DNA of 64,000 nt from NCBI GenBank assembly GCA_002471825.1, contig DKQS01000007.1:545538-609537 (forward strand), given 5' to 3'. This document shows positions 25,342 to 33,594 of this stretch, piece after piece; the stretch's first letter is position 1; each line of letters starts with the position of its first letter. The position numbers and the translations under genes are program-made. The notes under the pieces are model-generated. The model ran no database searches. It was not told the origin of the DNA and saw only the letters and a list, made by a program, of their open reading frames with translations. This DNA is from Flavobacteriaceae bacterium UBA7302 (GTDB lineage Bacteria > Bacteroidota > Bacteroidia > Flavobacteriales > Flavobacteriaceae).

Positions 25342-27198
25342 ATGTGTGGTATTACAGCTTACATCGGACCAAGAGATGCTTATCCGATTGTAATTAACGG
25401 ATTGAAAAGATTGGAGTATCGAGGATACGATAGTGCCGGTATTATGTTGTATGACGGTGAAGAATTACAGTTGTCAAAAACCAAAGGAAAAGTAGCGGAT
25501 TTAGAAAAAATTACTGCTACAGCAAGAAACAAAAGAAACGGTAAAATTGGAATTGGTCATACAAGATGGGCTACCCATGGTGTTCCAAATGATGTAAACT
25601 CTCACCCACACGTTTCAAATTCGGGAGACTTGGTGATGGTTCACAACGGAATCATTGAGAACTATGATACCATTAAAAAGGAATTGACATCTCGTGGCTA
25701 TACCTTTAAAAGTGATACGGATACTGAAGTATTGGTTAACCTTATTGAAGAGGTTAAGTTGAATGAGGGCTGTAAACTTGGTAAAGCGGTTCAATTGGCA
25801 CTCAACAGTGTTGTAGGTGCTTATGCCATTGCCGTGTTTGATAGAACCAAACCTAATGAACTGGTCGTAGCAAGACTAGGTAGTCCGATTGCGATTGGCA
25901 TTGGGGAGGACTTCGGTGAGTTTTTTATTGCTTCTGACGCTTCACCTTTCGTTGAGTTTACCAAGGATGTAGTTTATCTTGAGGATGAAGAATTGGCCAT
26001 TATCAAAATTGGTCGTGAAGTTCGTGTTCGAAAAATTCACGATGATCAATTGGTTGATGCCATGATTCAAAAGCTTCAAATTAGCTTAGAGGAAATTGAA
26101 AAGGGAGGCTATGATCATTTCATGTTGAAAGAGATTTATGAGCAACCCAAAGCCATCACCGATACATTTAGAGGGCGACTAATGCCTGAAGATAATTTTA
26201 TCAAACTTTTGGGAATTGATACTTATGGAGAGCGATTTTTAAATGCGGACCGAGTAATCATTGTTGCTTGTGGAACCTCTTGGCACGCGGGTCTGGTAGG
26301 CGAATACCTTCTTGAAGATATGGCTCGAATTCCTGTGGAAGTTGAATATGCTTCTGAGTTTAGATACCGTAATCCGGTGTTAACCAAGAATGATGTGGTT
26401 ATTGCCATTTCTCAATCTGGAGAAACAGCGGATACCTTAGCTGCCATTAAGTTAGCAAAATCCAGAGGAGCATTTGTATACGGAATCTGTAATGTAGTTG
26501 GATCATCAATTGCTCGGGAAACACACACAGGTACTTACACCCACGCTGGTCCAGAAATTGGAGTAGCTTCCACAAAGGCCTTTACAACCCAAATTACAGT
26601 ATTAACCTTAATGGCCTTAAAATTAGGTCGTGAGAAAGGTTCCATCTCTGAAGAGATGTTTGGACGTTACTTAAAAGCAATGGATAAAATTCCGCAACAA
26701 GTTGAGAAGTTGTTGGAAATAAACGATCATGTAAAATCCATTGCTGACGTTTATAAAAATGCAACAAACTGTTTGTATTTAGGAAGAGGATTCAATTTCC
26801 CTGTGGCATTGGAAGGAGCATTGAAATTAAAAGAAATTTCATACATCCATGCGGAAGGATATCCTGCTGCGGAGATGAAGCATGGCCCGATTGCCTTGAT
26901 CGACGAGAATATGCCAACCTTTGTCATAGCTACCAAACACGGACATTACGAAAAGGTGGTGAGTAATATTCAGGAAATTAAATCAAGATCAGGTAAAATC
27001 ATTGCCATTGTCACTGAAGGTGATACTACGGTTAAAGAGATTGCCGATCATACCATAGAAATTCCTGAGACGGAAGAAGCATTGACTCCATTATTGACAA
27101 CCATCCCATTACAGTTATTGTCTTATCATATTGCGGTAATGTTGGATAAAAACGTCGACCAGCCCAGAAACTTAGCCAAGTCCGTAACAGTAGAATAA
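25342..27198 (+). CDS. glmS: Glutamine-fructose-6-phosphate aminotransferase
   Basis: 618 residues. Begins MCGI, where Cys2 is the glutaminase nucleophile; glutaminase motifs GHTRWATHG and NGIIENY. Two SIS domains follow (SQSGETADT, STKAFTTQ, and FPVALEGALKLKEISYIHAE), ending with the conserved AKSVTVE tail. Makes glucosamine-6-phosphate for peptidoglycan and lipopolysaccharide. Third gene after the GT5-like and DUF4270 genes. No glmS ribozyme is visible, as expected outside Firmicutes. Confidence 0.97.
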   Translation: MCGITAYIGPRDAYPIVINGLKRLEYRGYDSAGIMLYDGEELQLSKTKGKVADLEKITATARNKRNGKIGIGHTRWATHGVPNDVNSHPHVSNSGDLVMVHNGIIENYDTIKKELTSRGYTFKSDTDTEVLVNLIEEVKLNEGCKLGKAVQLALNSVVGAYAIAVFDRTKPNELVVARLGSPIAIGIGEDFGEFFIASDASPFVEFTKDVVYLEDEELAIIKIGREVRVRKIHDDQLVDAMIQKLQISLEEIEKGGYDHFMLKEIYEQPKAITDTFRGRLMPEDNFIKLLGIDTYGERFLNADRVIIVACGTSWHAGLVGEYLLEDMARIPVEVEYASEFRYRNPVLTKNDVVIAISQSGETADTLAAIKLAKSRGAFVYGICNVVGSSIARETHTGTYTHAGPEIGVASTKAFTTQITVLTLMALKLGREKGSISEEMFGRYLKAMDKIPQQVEKLLEINDHVKSIADVYKNATNCLYLGRGFNFPVALEGALKLKEISYIHAEGYPAAEMKHGPIALIDENMPTFVIATKHGHYEKVVSNIQEIKSRSGKIIAIVTEGDTTVKEIADHTIEIPETEEALTPLLTTIPLQLLSYHIAVMLDKNVDQPRNLAKSVTVE

Positions 27199-27240
27199 AA
27201 AAACACTCTCGACAACCTTTTAAAATTATCGAGAGTGCTA
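27197..27240 (-). terminator. Terminator between glmS and the TonB gene
   Basis: 9-bp stem (27204-27212 with 27229-27237). On the minus strand it is followed by seven T residues, so it suits the TonB gene best; on the plus strand there is no T-tract, so glmS termination here is less certain. Confidence 0.7.
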
Positions 27241-27262
27241 ATCGTTACGCTATTGTAACAAC

Positions 27263-27991
27263 TTACTGTACTACATCAAAAGTAATTGGAATACTATAGC
27301 TAACTCCTACTGGAACTCCCCTTTGTTTCCCTGGAGTCATATTCGGTAATGAAGCAATAATTTCAGCTACCTCCTTCTCTAATCTTGGATGAGGACCTCT
27401 TGAACGTACATTCTTAACAGTACCCTTTTTACAGATGGTAAATACAACGTAAAGTCTTTTTTTACCAACGCTTAATCCAAGTTCTGAAGCTAAGCCAACA
27501 TCAAAACGCTTGCTAAAATGCTCCGTTACTTTCTTTGTAAAACACTTCTTCAATTGCTCGTTGTTTCCTTTACAGCCTGGGAAAACAGGTACATCTTGGA
27601 TTAAAACAAAAGGAATATCTTCTACGATTTCTTCCTCTTCTTCAACCGTTACAATGTCTCTCTCTTCTACGATGACAGCTTCTGTTTCATCAGTTTCGGT
27701 AGATTCGATAATTGTTTCTTCAACTTTTAAATCGTCTTCTACTACCTTAACTACCTCAACAGTTTGTGGAACATTCTTTGGTGGTTCAACTTTTTGTATC
27801 TCCACAATAGGAATGTCTTCCTTCATCTCGTCGACCATATTGGCCACACCTAACAATTGTTTATCAAATGATTCATAGGTTTTGTGTTCCATTAATGAGT
27901 AAACCACAAAAAGGGAAAACACCAATCCTATTTGCATAAAAATTTTACTATAGTTTTCTAGTCTATGTTTTGGATTTTTTTTTGTTCTCAT
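27263..27991 (-). CDS. TonB-family energy transducer protein
   Basis: 242 residues. A cytosolic N-terminus, one transmembrane helix (about residues 20-37, IGLVFSLFVVYSL), an acidic Glu/Val-rich periplasmic spacer rather than the usual Pro-rich one (VVEDDLKVEE ... VEEEEEIVEDIP), and a C-terminal TonB domain (KKRLYVVFTICKKGTVKNVRSRG ... YSIPITF). It couples the proton motive force through ExbB/ExbD to TonB-dependent receptors, or is one of the accessory TonB proteins common in Bacteroidota. No exbBD genes are adjacent. Confidence 0.88.
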   Translation of the reverse strand: MRTKKNPKHRLENYSKIFMQIGLVFSLFVVYSLMEHKTYESFDKQLLGVANMVDEMKEDIPIVEIQKVEPPKNVPQTVEVVKVVEDDLKVEETIIESTETDETEAVIVEERDIVTVEEEEEIVEDIPFVLIQDVPVFPGCKGNNEQLKKCFTKKVTEHFSKRFDVGLASELGLSVGKKRLYVVFTICKKGTVKNVRSRGPHPRLEKEVAEIIASLPNMTPGKQRGVPVGVSYSIPITFDVVQ

Positions 27992-28100
27992 GACTCAACC
28001 TTTTAGAGTTATTTACTTAGTGTTTGAGCTTAAGGCTTAATTTTCCTTATAAACTCACCATAAAGTTAAATTGAATGAAAACCAAAAAGAATGACATTCG

Positions 28101-28706
28101 TCATATTTTGTCGTGCACCTTGGTATGCACTCCATTATTCCATAATGTAAGAATATCTGTAGCCACTGATGCACCACTTCCAGCGGCAATCGCAAACTGA
28201 CTCCTATGGCCGGCGATGGTGCCACAGCAATAGAGTCCGTCTTTTATATAATGATCTTTGTTTTGAAGTTGAATTCGATCTTTCTTCGGATTGGATTTTT
28301 TATGCCGAATAAGATAGGGTTCCAATCCTTTTATGGTAAAAGGCTTAGCATAGTTTAGAGCAACCACCACGATTTTTGAGGTATAGGTATTTTTGTTGGT
28401 CACTATTTCATACCCCTCTTCCAAAGTCTTTACTTCGGTAACTTTTTCCTTTTGTAGAAGGTCAACATGTGGATATTGCTCTTGTAGTTGTTGCAATCCT
28501 TCTGATAATATATTTCGGCCTAGTTTACCCGCTGGAAGTCCGAGTACATTATTGAACAAGGCATTCTGTAAATGTGATGCACGTTGATGGGATAGCAAAC
28601 CAATCTGTTTATTTTCGGCAAAAGGTTTGTCTTTGGCAGAACCCAATACGAGGGCACATTGCATTCCGGAAACACCTCCACCTATTATTAGTACATCATA
28701 AATCAT
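28101..28706 (-). CDS. FAD/NAD(P)-dependent oxidoreductase, short thioredoxin-reductase-like
   Basis: 201 residues. FAD-binding motif IIGGGVSGM at the N-terminus and a second dinucleotide-type end motif GLYCCGTIAGHRSQFAIAAGSGASVATDI. It is much shorter than thioredoxin reductase (about 310) because the central NADPH domain is missing, and no CxxC redox pair in the canonical place is seen. Partner and substrate unknown. It begins 2 nt after the MarC-like gene ends and is probably co-transcribed with it. Confidence 0.78.
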   Translation of the reverse strand: MIYDVLIIGGGVSGMQCALVLGSAKDKPFAENKQIGLLSHQRASHLQNALFNNVLGLPAGKLGRNILSEGLQQLQEQYPHVDLLQKEKVTEVKTLEEGYEIVTNKNTYTSKIVVVALNYAKPFTIKGLEPYLIRHKKSNPKKDRIQLQNKDHYIKDGLYCCGTIAGHRSQFAIAAGSGASVATDILTLWNNGVHTKVHDKI

Positions 28707-28708
28707 AG

Positions 28709-29290
28709 TTAGGCCAATAGCATTTTAATATTCGCGGTAAAGAGTTTTACGGCAATCGCTAATAGAATTACTCCAAACACCTTACGAATGATTAAAATAC
28801 CATTTTTTCCAATGAGATTTTCAATTTTAGCAGAGGTTTTTAACACAATATAAATCACCACTACGTTGAAAAATACGGCTACAATAATATTTTCGACATG
28901 AAATTCAGCTCGTAAAGAAAGAAGCGTTGTTAAACTTCCTGGACCCGCAATTAACGGAAAGGCTAATGGAAAAACAGAAGCCGTAATGGGACTATGACCT
29001 TCGTCTTTGTATAAAGTGATTCCTAAAACCATTTCAAGGGCAATAAAGAAAATGATAAAGGCACCAGCAACGGCAAAAGAATTCACATCAATACCAATGA
29101 GGTTCAATAAACTTTTCCCAAGAAATAGAAATACCACCATAATTACTCCTGCAATCACAGATGCTTTCTCAGATTGAATATGACCTACTTTTTTACGTAA
29201 ATCAATAATGATTGGGATATTTCCTACAATATCAATTACGGCGAATAATACCATAAACGCAGTAAAAATTTCTTTGATATTAAAATTCAT
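28709..29290 (-). CDS. MarC family integral membrane protein
   Basis: 193 residues from ATG at 29290; the frame opens earlier (29332) but residues before MNFNIKEIF overlap the likely promoter at 29311-29339. Six transmembrane helices and the MarC pattern (FAVIDIVGNIPIII, SVFPLAFPLIAGPGSLTTLLSL) are seen. MarC proteins were once linked to multiple antibiotic resistance; that role is not supported, and transport substrate is unknown. Upstream partner of the flavoprotein gene. Confidence 0.88.
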   Translation of the reverse strand: MNFNIKEIFTAFMVLFAVIDIVGNIPIIIDLRKKVGHIQSEKASVIAGVIMVVFLFLGKSLLNLIGIDVNSFAVAGAFIIFFIALEMVLGITLYKDEGHSPITASVFPLAFPLIAGPGSLTTLLSLRAEFHVENIIVAVFFNVVVIYIVLKTSAKIENLIGKNGILIIRKVFGVILLAIAVKLFTANIKMLLA

Positions 29291-29310
29291 TGCTCGTTTG
29301 AAAATTTTTG

Positions 29311-29339
29311 CAAAAGTAGTCAACTCTATCAAGTTGCAA
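29311..29339 (-). promoter_or_regulatory. Candidate promoter of the marC-like operon
   Basis: On the minus strand a TTG (29337-29339) is followed after 18 nt by TACTTTTG (29311-29318), close to the Bacteroidota TTG-N19-21-TAnnTTTG pattern, 20 nt before the chosen ATG. Confidence 0.5.
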
Positions 29340-29364
29340 ATAGAATTGTAGAGAATTTTAATGT

Positions 29365-29372
29365 TATTTTTG
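29365..29372 (+). promoter_or_regulatory. Candidate -7 box just before the DUF3109 gene (TATTTTTG)
   Basis: Exact TAnnTTTG match 4 nt before the ATG at 29377; transcription would start at or beside the start codon. Confidence 0.4.
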
Positions 29373-29376
29373 CGTT

Positions 29377-29940
29377 ATGTTCCAGCTTAGAAAATCAATC
29401 GTTTCAGAGGATATTATAGAGAAGGATTTTGTGTGCAATTTGTCTGCCTGCAAAGGGGCTTGTTGCGTGAAAGGAGAAGCTGGTGCTCCCTTGGAAAAAG
29501 CAGAGACTCAGACTCTCGAGGAAATTTATCCGAAAGTAAAACCCTTTTTGCGAAAAGAAGGCATCGAAGCTATTGAGAAACAAGGTACTTGGATAACTTC
29601 CGATTTTGGCGAATTGGAAACTCCTTTGGTGAACGGTCAAGAATGTGCCTATGTGACATTTGACCAAAAAGGAACTGCATTATGCGGAATTGAGGAAGCC
29701 TATAATAAAGGTGTGGTGGACTTCAAAAAACCAATCGCATGTCATTTGTATCCGGTTCGTATCAAAGATTACAGTGAATTTTCCGCAGTAAACTATCACA
29801 AATGGGATATCTGCGATGACGCTTGTTCCTTGGGTAAAGAACTACAAATACCGGTCTATAAGTTTGTTAAGGAGGCTTTGATTCGAAAGTTTGGTGAAGC
29901 CTGGTACCAAGAACTAGAAGAGATCGCTAAGAAATATTAG
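29377..29940 (+). CDS. DUF3109 family cysteine-rich protein
   Basis: 187 residues with the DUF3109 pattern: a Cys cluster near the N-terminus (CNLSACKGACC), CAYVTFDQKGTALCGIE, ACHLYPVRI and WDICDDAC. At least nine conserved cysteines point to a metal or Fe-S centre, as in the related YkgJ/UPF0153 zinc/iron-chelating group. Function unknown; cytosolic. Its stop overlaps by 4 bp the convergent kinase C-terminal ORF at 29937. Confidence 0.85.
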   Translation: MFQLRKSIVSEDIIEKDFVCNLSACKGACCVKGEAGAPLEKAETQTLEEIYPKVKPFLRKEGIEAIEKQGTWITSDFGELETPLVNGQECAYVTFDQKGTALCGIEEAYNKGVVDFKKPIACHLYPVRIKDYSEFSAVNYHKWDICDDACSLGKELQIPVYKFVKEALIRKFGEAWYQELEEIAKKY

Positions 29941-30200
29941 GTAGTCGGAATCAATAATTTTACTCTTGTTCCGATGGCTTTTTTATGAGTGTCAATCAAA
30001 TCATCAAACTGAATAGAGAAGTCATTTTCAAATCCTTTGATAAAATTGCTCAAACGCTCAACGGTTAATTCGATTCCGATGGACTTTTTATTGGCAACCT
30101 TGTTGGACTTGATTTTGGCAGAAGCTTTACGACCAATGCCATTATCTTCAATATCAATCTGAATGTGATTGTCGAGCGACTTACTTACCGACAGGCTCAC
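29937..30200 (-). CDS. Split C-terminal HATPase piece of LytS-type kinase (frameshifted)
   Basis: 87 residues from GTG at 30200, which overlaps the TGA stop of the preceding kinase ORF as GTGA. It carries the ATP-binding G1 and G2 boxes (DIEDNGIGR and KSIGIELTVERL), which belong to the same HATPase as the N-box in the upstream ORF. It is therefore the natural C-terminus of that kinase, moved out of frame by 1 nt. It could be translated as a separate subunit by coupling, be joined by frameshifting, or reflect a sequencing error in an A-run. Confidence 0.75.
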   Translation of the reverse strand: MSLSVSKSLDNHIQIDIEDNGIGRKASAKIKSNKVANKKSIGIELTVERLSNFIKGFENDFSIQFDDLIDTHKKAIGTRVKLLIPTT

Positions 30201-31858
30201 AATTTTTCTCCTTTTTTTGATGATAAACCATGCCAGATAGCATTTTCTAAAAAGGGTTGGAGTACCAAGGGTGGGACTTTCACCTGCATCAGATTTAAAG
30301 ATTCATCGGTATTCAAATTGAATTTGATTTCGTTCGAGAATCGAATGTTTTCAATATTCATATATAGGTTCATGGTTTCCAATTCCTCCTTTAATGAAAT
30401 CTCTTTCACAGAAGAATACTCCAATATTTTTCGCACCAACTTTGAGAATTTGTTCAAATAATGAACCGCATTTTTTTGTTCATTATTAATGATGTAATGT
30501 TTGATGGAATTTAAGGTGTTGAAAATGAAATGCGGATTCATTTGTGCGCGTAACACATCTTGTTCAAGGGTTAAGATTCGCTTTTCTTTTTCATGCAAAC
30601 GTTGTCTGTAATTCAAGAAAAACAGCGTGAAAATCAATAGGAAACTCACCACAAGGATGATCCAAATATTTTGGTTTTTACTGATTTGGAGTTGGGCAAT
30701 TTCATTTTGCTTCGCCAAACTTTTAATTTCATTATTCTTTCGCTCACTATCATATTTAATGATCAAATCATTTACATAACGGATGTTTCTTTCGTTTGTA
30801 ATTTTGTCATCAAACTCGACTGCTTTTTTAAAGAAGTCATATGCTTTTCGGTAGCTTCCTGTAAACTGATACAATTCTGAAAGATGGTAATAAGCATAAG
30901 ACAAGGATGATGGAAGATTGTGTTCTTTGGCGATTTCCAACCCTTTCAAAAGATTTGCTTCAGCGGACTTATACCTTTTCAGCTTGGTTTCTGCCCAACC
31001 TAGGTTGAGGTAATGATAAGATAAGTATTCTGTATTGGCTATCTTTTTTACGGTAGCAAAGTCCTTATTTAATCGTTCAATGGCTTCTTCTGATTTGTTT
31101 TGTTGGATGAGGATATTGGAAATACTGCTGTTACAAATCACCTTCCCGAAGTCATTGTTGATCTCATGGTTTATTTCGAGTGATTTGTTGTAATACTCCA
31201 AAGCTTCCTCCAAATGTCCTTGAGCATCCTTGGCATACCCAATATTTTGATAATTGATGGCGAGACCTAATTTGTTGTTGATGTCCCTTTCAATTTTCTG
31301 GGATTTTTTGAATTGCTCTATGGCCAGGTCATATTGTCTCAGCAAGAGATAAATATTTCCCATACTGTTTAAGGATACTGCTGTTCCTCTCAGGATTCCC
31401 AAATTCGGATTTTCAACACTATCTGCCAATGCTAATGCTTCCTGGTTGTAATCAAGTGCCGTTCTATTGGCATCCATTTTTCGATAGGTAACACCTAGCA
31501 TGTTCAAACTAAACACTTCAAATTCTATACTTTGGGCTTTTCGTGCCGTTTCCAAGGCTTGTTTGTGGCTTTCAATAGATTTCTGATAAATCGCGTTATT
31601 TCGATACTGGATACCCAATAGGTTTTGAGAATAGGCTTTTCCTTCTAGGTAATTGTTTTGATCAAAAGTTGTAATCAGCTCTTTTAATTTGTTTGTGTCT
31701 CTTCGGAAAGACCGCAGGTAATCATTAATCCCCTTGTACTCAATGGGTCTTTTTACCAAAATACTATCTATTTGAGTCTGTAAACTTGGCTTAGAACTCT
31801 GAGAAAATGCAATAGTCGATGCAAATAAAAAAACAAGGAATAATGAAATTTTTTTCAT
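30197..31858 (-). CDS. LytS-type TPR sensor histidine kinase (C-terminus frameshifted)
   Basis: 553 residues. Signal peptide (1-19, ending AFS), then TPR-type repeats at about 50-370, a transmembrane helix (about 397-418), and a His_kinase (LytS/YehU type) domain with H443 in QMNPHFIFNTL. The HATPase N-box (ENAIWHGL, near residue 540) is present but the frame ends at SSKKGEKL, before the G boxes, which are encoded in the overlapping ORF at 29937-30200. An A-run at 30203-30207 or 30212-30218 is the probable shift site. It lies 3 nt after its response regulator gene. Senses an unknown signal and phosphorylates the LytTR protein upstream if the split is functional. Confidence 0.83.
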   Translation of the reverse strand: MKKISLFLVFLFASTIAFSQSSKPSLQTQIDSILVKRPIEYKGINDYLRSFRRDTNKLKELITTFDQNNYLEGKAYSQNLLGIQYRNNAIYQKSIESHKQALETARKAQSIEFEVFSLNMLGVTYRKMDANRTALDYNQEALALADSVENPNLGILRGTAVSLNSMGNIYLLLRQYDLAIEQFKKSQKIERDINNKLGLAINYQNIGYAKDAQGHLEEALEYYNKSLEINHEINNDFGKVICNSSISNILIQQNKSEEAIERLNKDFATVKKIANTEYLSYHYLNLGWAETKLKRYKSAEANLLKGLEIAKEHNLPSSLSYAYYHLSELYQFTGSYRKAYDFFKKAVEFDDKITNERNIRYVNDLIIKYDSERKNNEIKSLAKQNEIAQLQISKNQNIWIILVVSFLLIFTLFFLNYRQRLHEKEKRILTLEQDVLRAQMNPHFIFNTLNSIKHYIINNEQKNAVHYLNKFSKLVRKILEYSSVKEISLKEELETMNLYMNIENIRFSNEIKFNLNTDESLNLMQVKVPPLVLQPFLENAIWHGLSSKKGEKL

Positions 31859-31861
31859 GGT

Positions 31862-32596
31862 CTAAAATTTTTCAAGGAATTCGACTTTTCGTTGTCTTGA
31901 TACTGGAATTTTATCGCCATTTTCAAGAACTACATAACCATCTACTTTCAAGAATTCCTTGATTTTGTGAAGGTTGATAATGTAGGAATTATGAACCCTA
32001 AAGAAATCATCATTCGGAAGCAATTCATTGATTTCTTTTAGCTTCTTTGTCACAACGATTTTCTTTTTATCGTTCAGAAAAAGGGTCGAGTAGTTACCAT
32101 CTGATGCTACATAAAAGATATCCATAGGTTCCAGAAACACCAACTTTCCGTCAGTATTAATGGTGATTTTTTTATGATTCAGTTTGTTGTTGAACTTCAA
32201 TAGAATATCTTCAAATTTATGGGAGCTCAAAGGTCTTTCAACATGTTTTTTAATCTTATCAATAGTTTCCTTTAGGTCATCCGAATCAATCGGTTTTAAA
32301 AGATAATCGATGGCTTGTTTTTTTAGCGCAGTAAGTGCGTATTCATTATAGGCTGTGGTAATAACCACTGCAAAATCAATTCGGTCGAGCTGCTCCAGGA
32401 ACTGAAAGCCATCCATGGTAGGCATTTCAATATCTAGAAAGAGACAATCGATTTTAGTTTCTTTAAGATAAGCGAGCGCTTTCTCGGGTTCTGTAAAAGT
32501 ATTCACCACTTGAATTTCGTCCTCAAAATCAGACAATTCCCACTTTAAGCTTTGAATCGCTTTGGGCTCATCATCAATTATAACAGCATTTAACAT
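31862..32596 (-). CDS. LytTR-family response regulator
   Basis: 244 residues. Receiver domain with phospho-acceptor D55 in CLFLDIEMPTMDG and Lys in LLKPIDS near 109; C-terminal LytTR DNA-binding domain (about 145-244, IFYVASDGNYSTLFL, FFRVHNSYIINL). Cognate kinase gene follows at 3 nt. LytTR proteins bind paired direct repeats, and a 12-bp imperfect direct repeat with 21-bp spacing lies about 140 bp upstream at 32735-32767. Regulated genes are unknown. Confidence 0.94.
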   Translation of the reverse strand: MLNAVIIDDEPKAIQSLKWELSDFEDEIQVVNTFTEPEKALAYLKETKIDCLFLDIEMPTMDGFQFLEQLDRIDFAVVITTAYNEYALTALKKQAIDYLLKPIDSDDLKETIDKIKKHVERPLSSHKFEDILLKFNNKLNHKKITINTDGKLVFLEPMDIFYVASDGNYSTLFLNDKKKIVVTKKLKEINELLPNDDFFRVHNSYIINLHKIKEFLKVDGYVVLENGDKIPVSRQRKVEFLEKF

Positions 32597-32734
32597 AATG
32601 GTTTTATCAGGTCATTAAATTTAAATTTATTTTTTGACTTCAAGGAAAATCATGTATATCTAGGTGTTTTTCCTTCATAAATGGCAAGATTTTCACTAAA
32701 AAGCTCGAAAAATCTGTTTTTGGATAAGGATTTA

Positions 32735-32767
32735 CCAATTACACATCATTTTGCACCATTCATACAT
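32735..32767. repeat. Imperfect direct repeat, 12-bp units at 21-bp spacing
   Basis: CCAATTACACAT at 32735-32746 and CCATTCATACAT at 32756-32767 match at 9 of 12 positions. The second unit shares CCATTCA with a repeat beside the other LytTR gene (47301). Candidate regulator site; inference. Confidence 0.35.
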
Positions 32768-32877
32768 ATCAACTTCAAAAAGTGAATTTCTGTCGTATTT
32801 TTACAAAAAGATGCCCCCGTGAAGATGGATAAATAAATTTACCTAGGGAAAAGCTAATCGAAAAAGTAAAAGAATTA

Positions 32878-32949
32878 AAGGAAATTACGTTTTTATTATC
32901 CCATCTCGAAAATAAGTCCAATTGACAGAAAAGACTAAGTAATTTCCTT
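32878..32949. repeat. Inverted repeat, 11-bp arms, 50-nt loop
   Basis: AAGGAAATTAC at 32878-32888 pairs with GTAATTTCCTT at 32939-32949; the pairing extends past a bulged G. The loop contains short complementary segments (AAGTC, GACTA). It could be a structured leader or small RNA. Confidence 0.4.
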
Positions 32950-32995
32950 GTAAGAAGAGCAGTATTCATTTGAGAAGCTGCTTTTTTTTATTTCT

Positions 32996-33003
32996 TACAT
33001 TTG
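32996..33003 (+). promoter_or_regulatory. Candidate -7 box for the acetyltransferase gene (TACATTTG)
   Basis: Exact TAnnTTTG match 18 nt before the ATG at 33022; a TTG lies 23 nt upstream at 32970-32972. Confidence 0.45.
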
Positions 33004-33021
33004 TGTAAATCAAATCGTTCA

Positions 33022-33594
33022 ATGGATTACTTCGCACACGAAACTGCCGTTATTGATGACAATTGTAATATTGGAGCAGGTACCAAAATTTGGCATTTTT
33101 CTCATATCATGTCCAATTCAGTGATAGGAGAGCAATGCAATATTGGGCAAAACGTAGTGGTTTCTCCACAAGTTACCTTGGGAAAAAATGTCAAGGTTCA
33201 GAATAATGTTTCGATTTACACGGGAGTAACCTGCGAGGATGATGTCTTTTTAGGACCCTCTATGGTGTTTACCAATATCATCAATCCGAGGAGTGCAGTT
33301 GTCCGAAGAGGTCAGTACACTCAAACCACCGTAAAAAAAGGGGCGAGCATTGGTGCCAATGCGACGATTGTTTGCGGAAATGATATCGGTGAATACGCCA
33401 TGATCGGTGCTGGAGCGGTAATCACCAAAGAAGTTTTGCCCTATGCTTTAGTGGTTGGCAATCCCGCCAAACAAATTGGATGGGTAAGTGAATTTGGCCA
33501 CCGATTAGACTTCAACCAAACCGATATTGCCACTTGTAAAGAAAGTGGAGAAAAATATCAGTTACTCGAAAATAAGGTCGTTAAGATTTCCTAA
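33022..33594 (+). CDS. Hexapeptide-repeat acyltransferase (WbpD/WlbB-like N-acetyltransferase)
   Basis: The frame opens with TTG at 33001, but ATG at 33022 (MDYFAHETAVID) is the better start because the promoter box ends at 33003. 190 residues of left-handed beta-helix hexapeptide repeats (NIGAGTKIW, SVIGEQCNIGQNVVVS, VKKGASIGANATIVCG, IGAGAVITKEV) followed by the VVGNPAKQIGWVSE signature. It resembles UDP-2-acetamido-3-amino-2,3-dideoxyglucuronate N-acetyltransferases for surface polysaccharide, but other sugar-nucleotide acetyltransferases look alike, and no polysaccharide genes surround it. Overlaps the convergent aldo/keto reductase by 4 bp. Confidence 0.83.
   Translation: MDYFAHETAVIDDNCNIGAGTKIWHFSHIMSNSVIGEQCNIGQNVVVSPQVTLGKNVKVQNNVSIYTGVTCEDDVFLGPSMVFTNIINPRSAVVRRGQYTQTTVKKGASIGANATIVCGNDIGEYAMIGAGAVITKEVLPYALVVGNPAKQIGWVSEFGHRLDFNQTDIATCKESGEKYQLLENKVVKIS

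Larger units (their letters stand above)
32597..33021. other. 425-bp intergenic region, no gene recognised
   Basis: Between divergent LytTR and acetyltransferase genes. It holds the 21-bp-spaced repeat at 32735-32767, a long-range inverted repeat at 32878-32949, and a -7 box at 32996-33003. A -7-like TATTTTTA lies near 32795. No convincing ORF on either strand; a structured noncoding transcript is possible but I cannot match it to a known RNA family. Confidence 0.5.

Noticed and set aside
25300..25342. glmS ribozyme upstream of glmS
   Set aside because: The gap to DUF4270 is 12 nt, too short, and the ribozyme is not expected in Bacteroidota.
27510..27878. Plus-strand 122-aa Ser/Thr-rich ORF
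   Set aside because: It is the reverse of the Glu-rich TonB spacer, which explains the composition.
29937..30200. Independent small HATPase gene
   Set aside because: It lacks the N-box and continues the upstream kinase sequence, so it is a split end of that gene.
32790..32990. Calling this region a 6S RNA, tmRNA or riboswitch
   Set aside because: Size is compatible with 6S but the sequence shows no diagnostic motifs that I can confirm.
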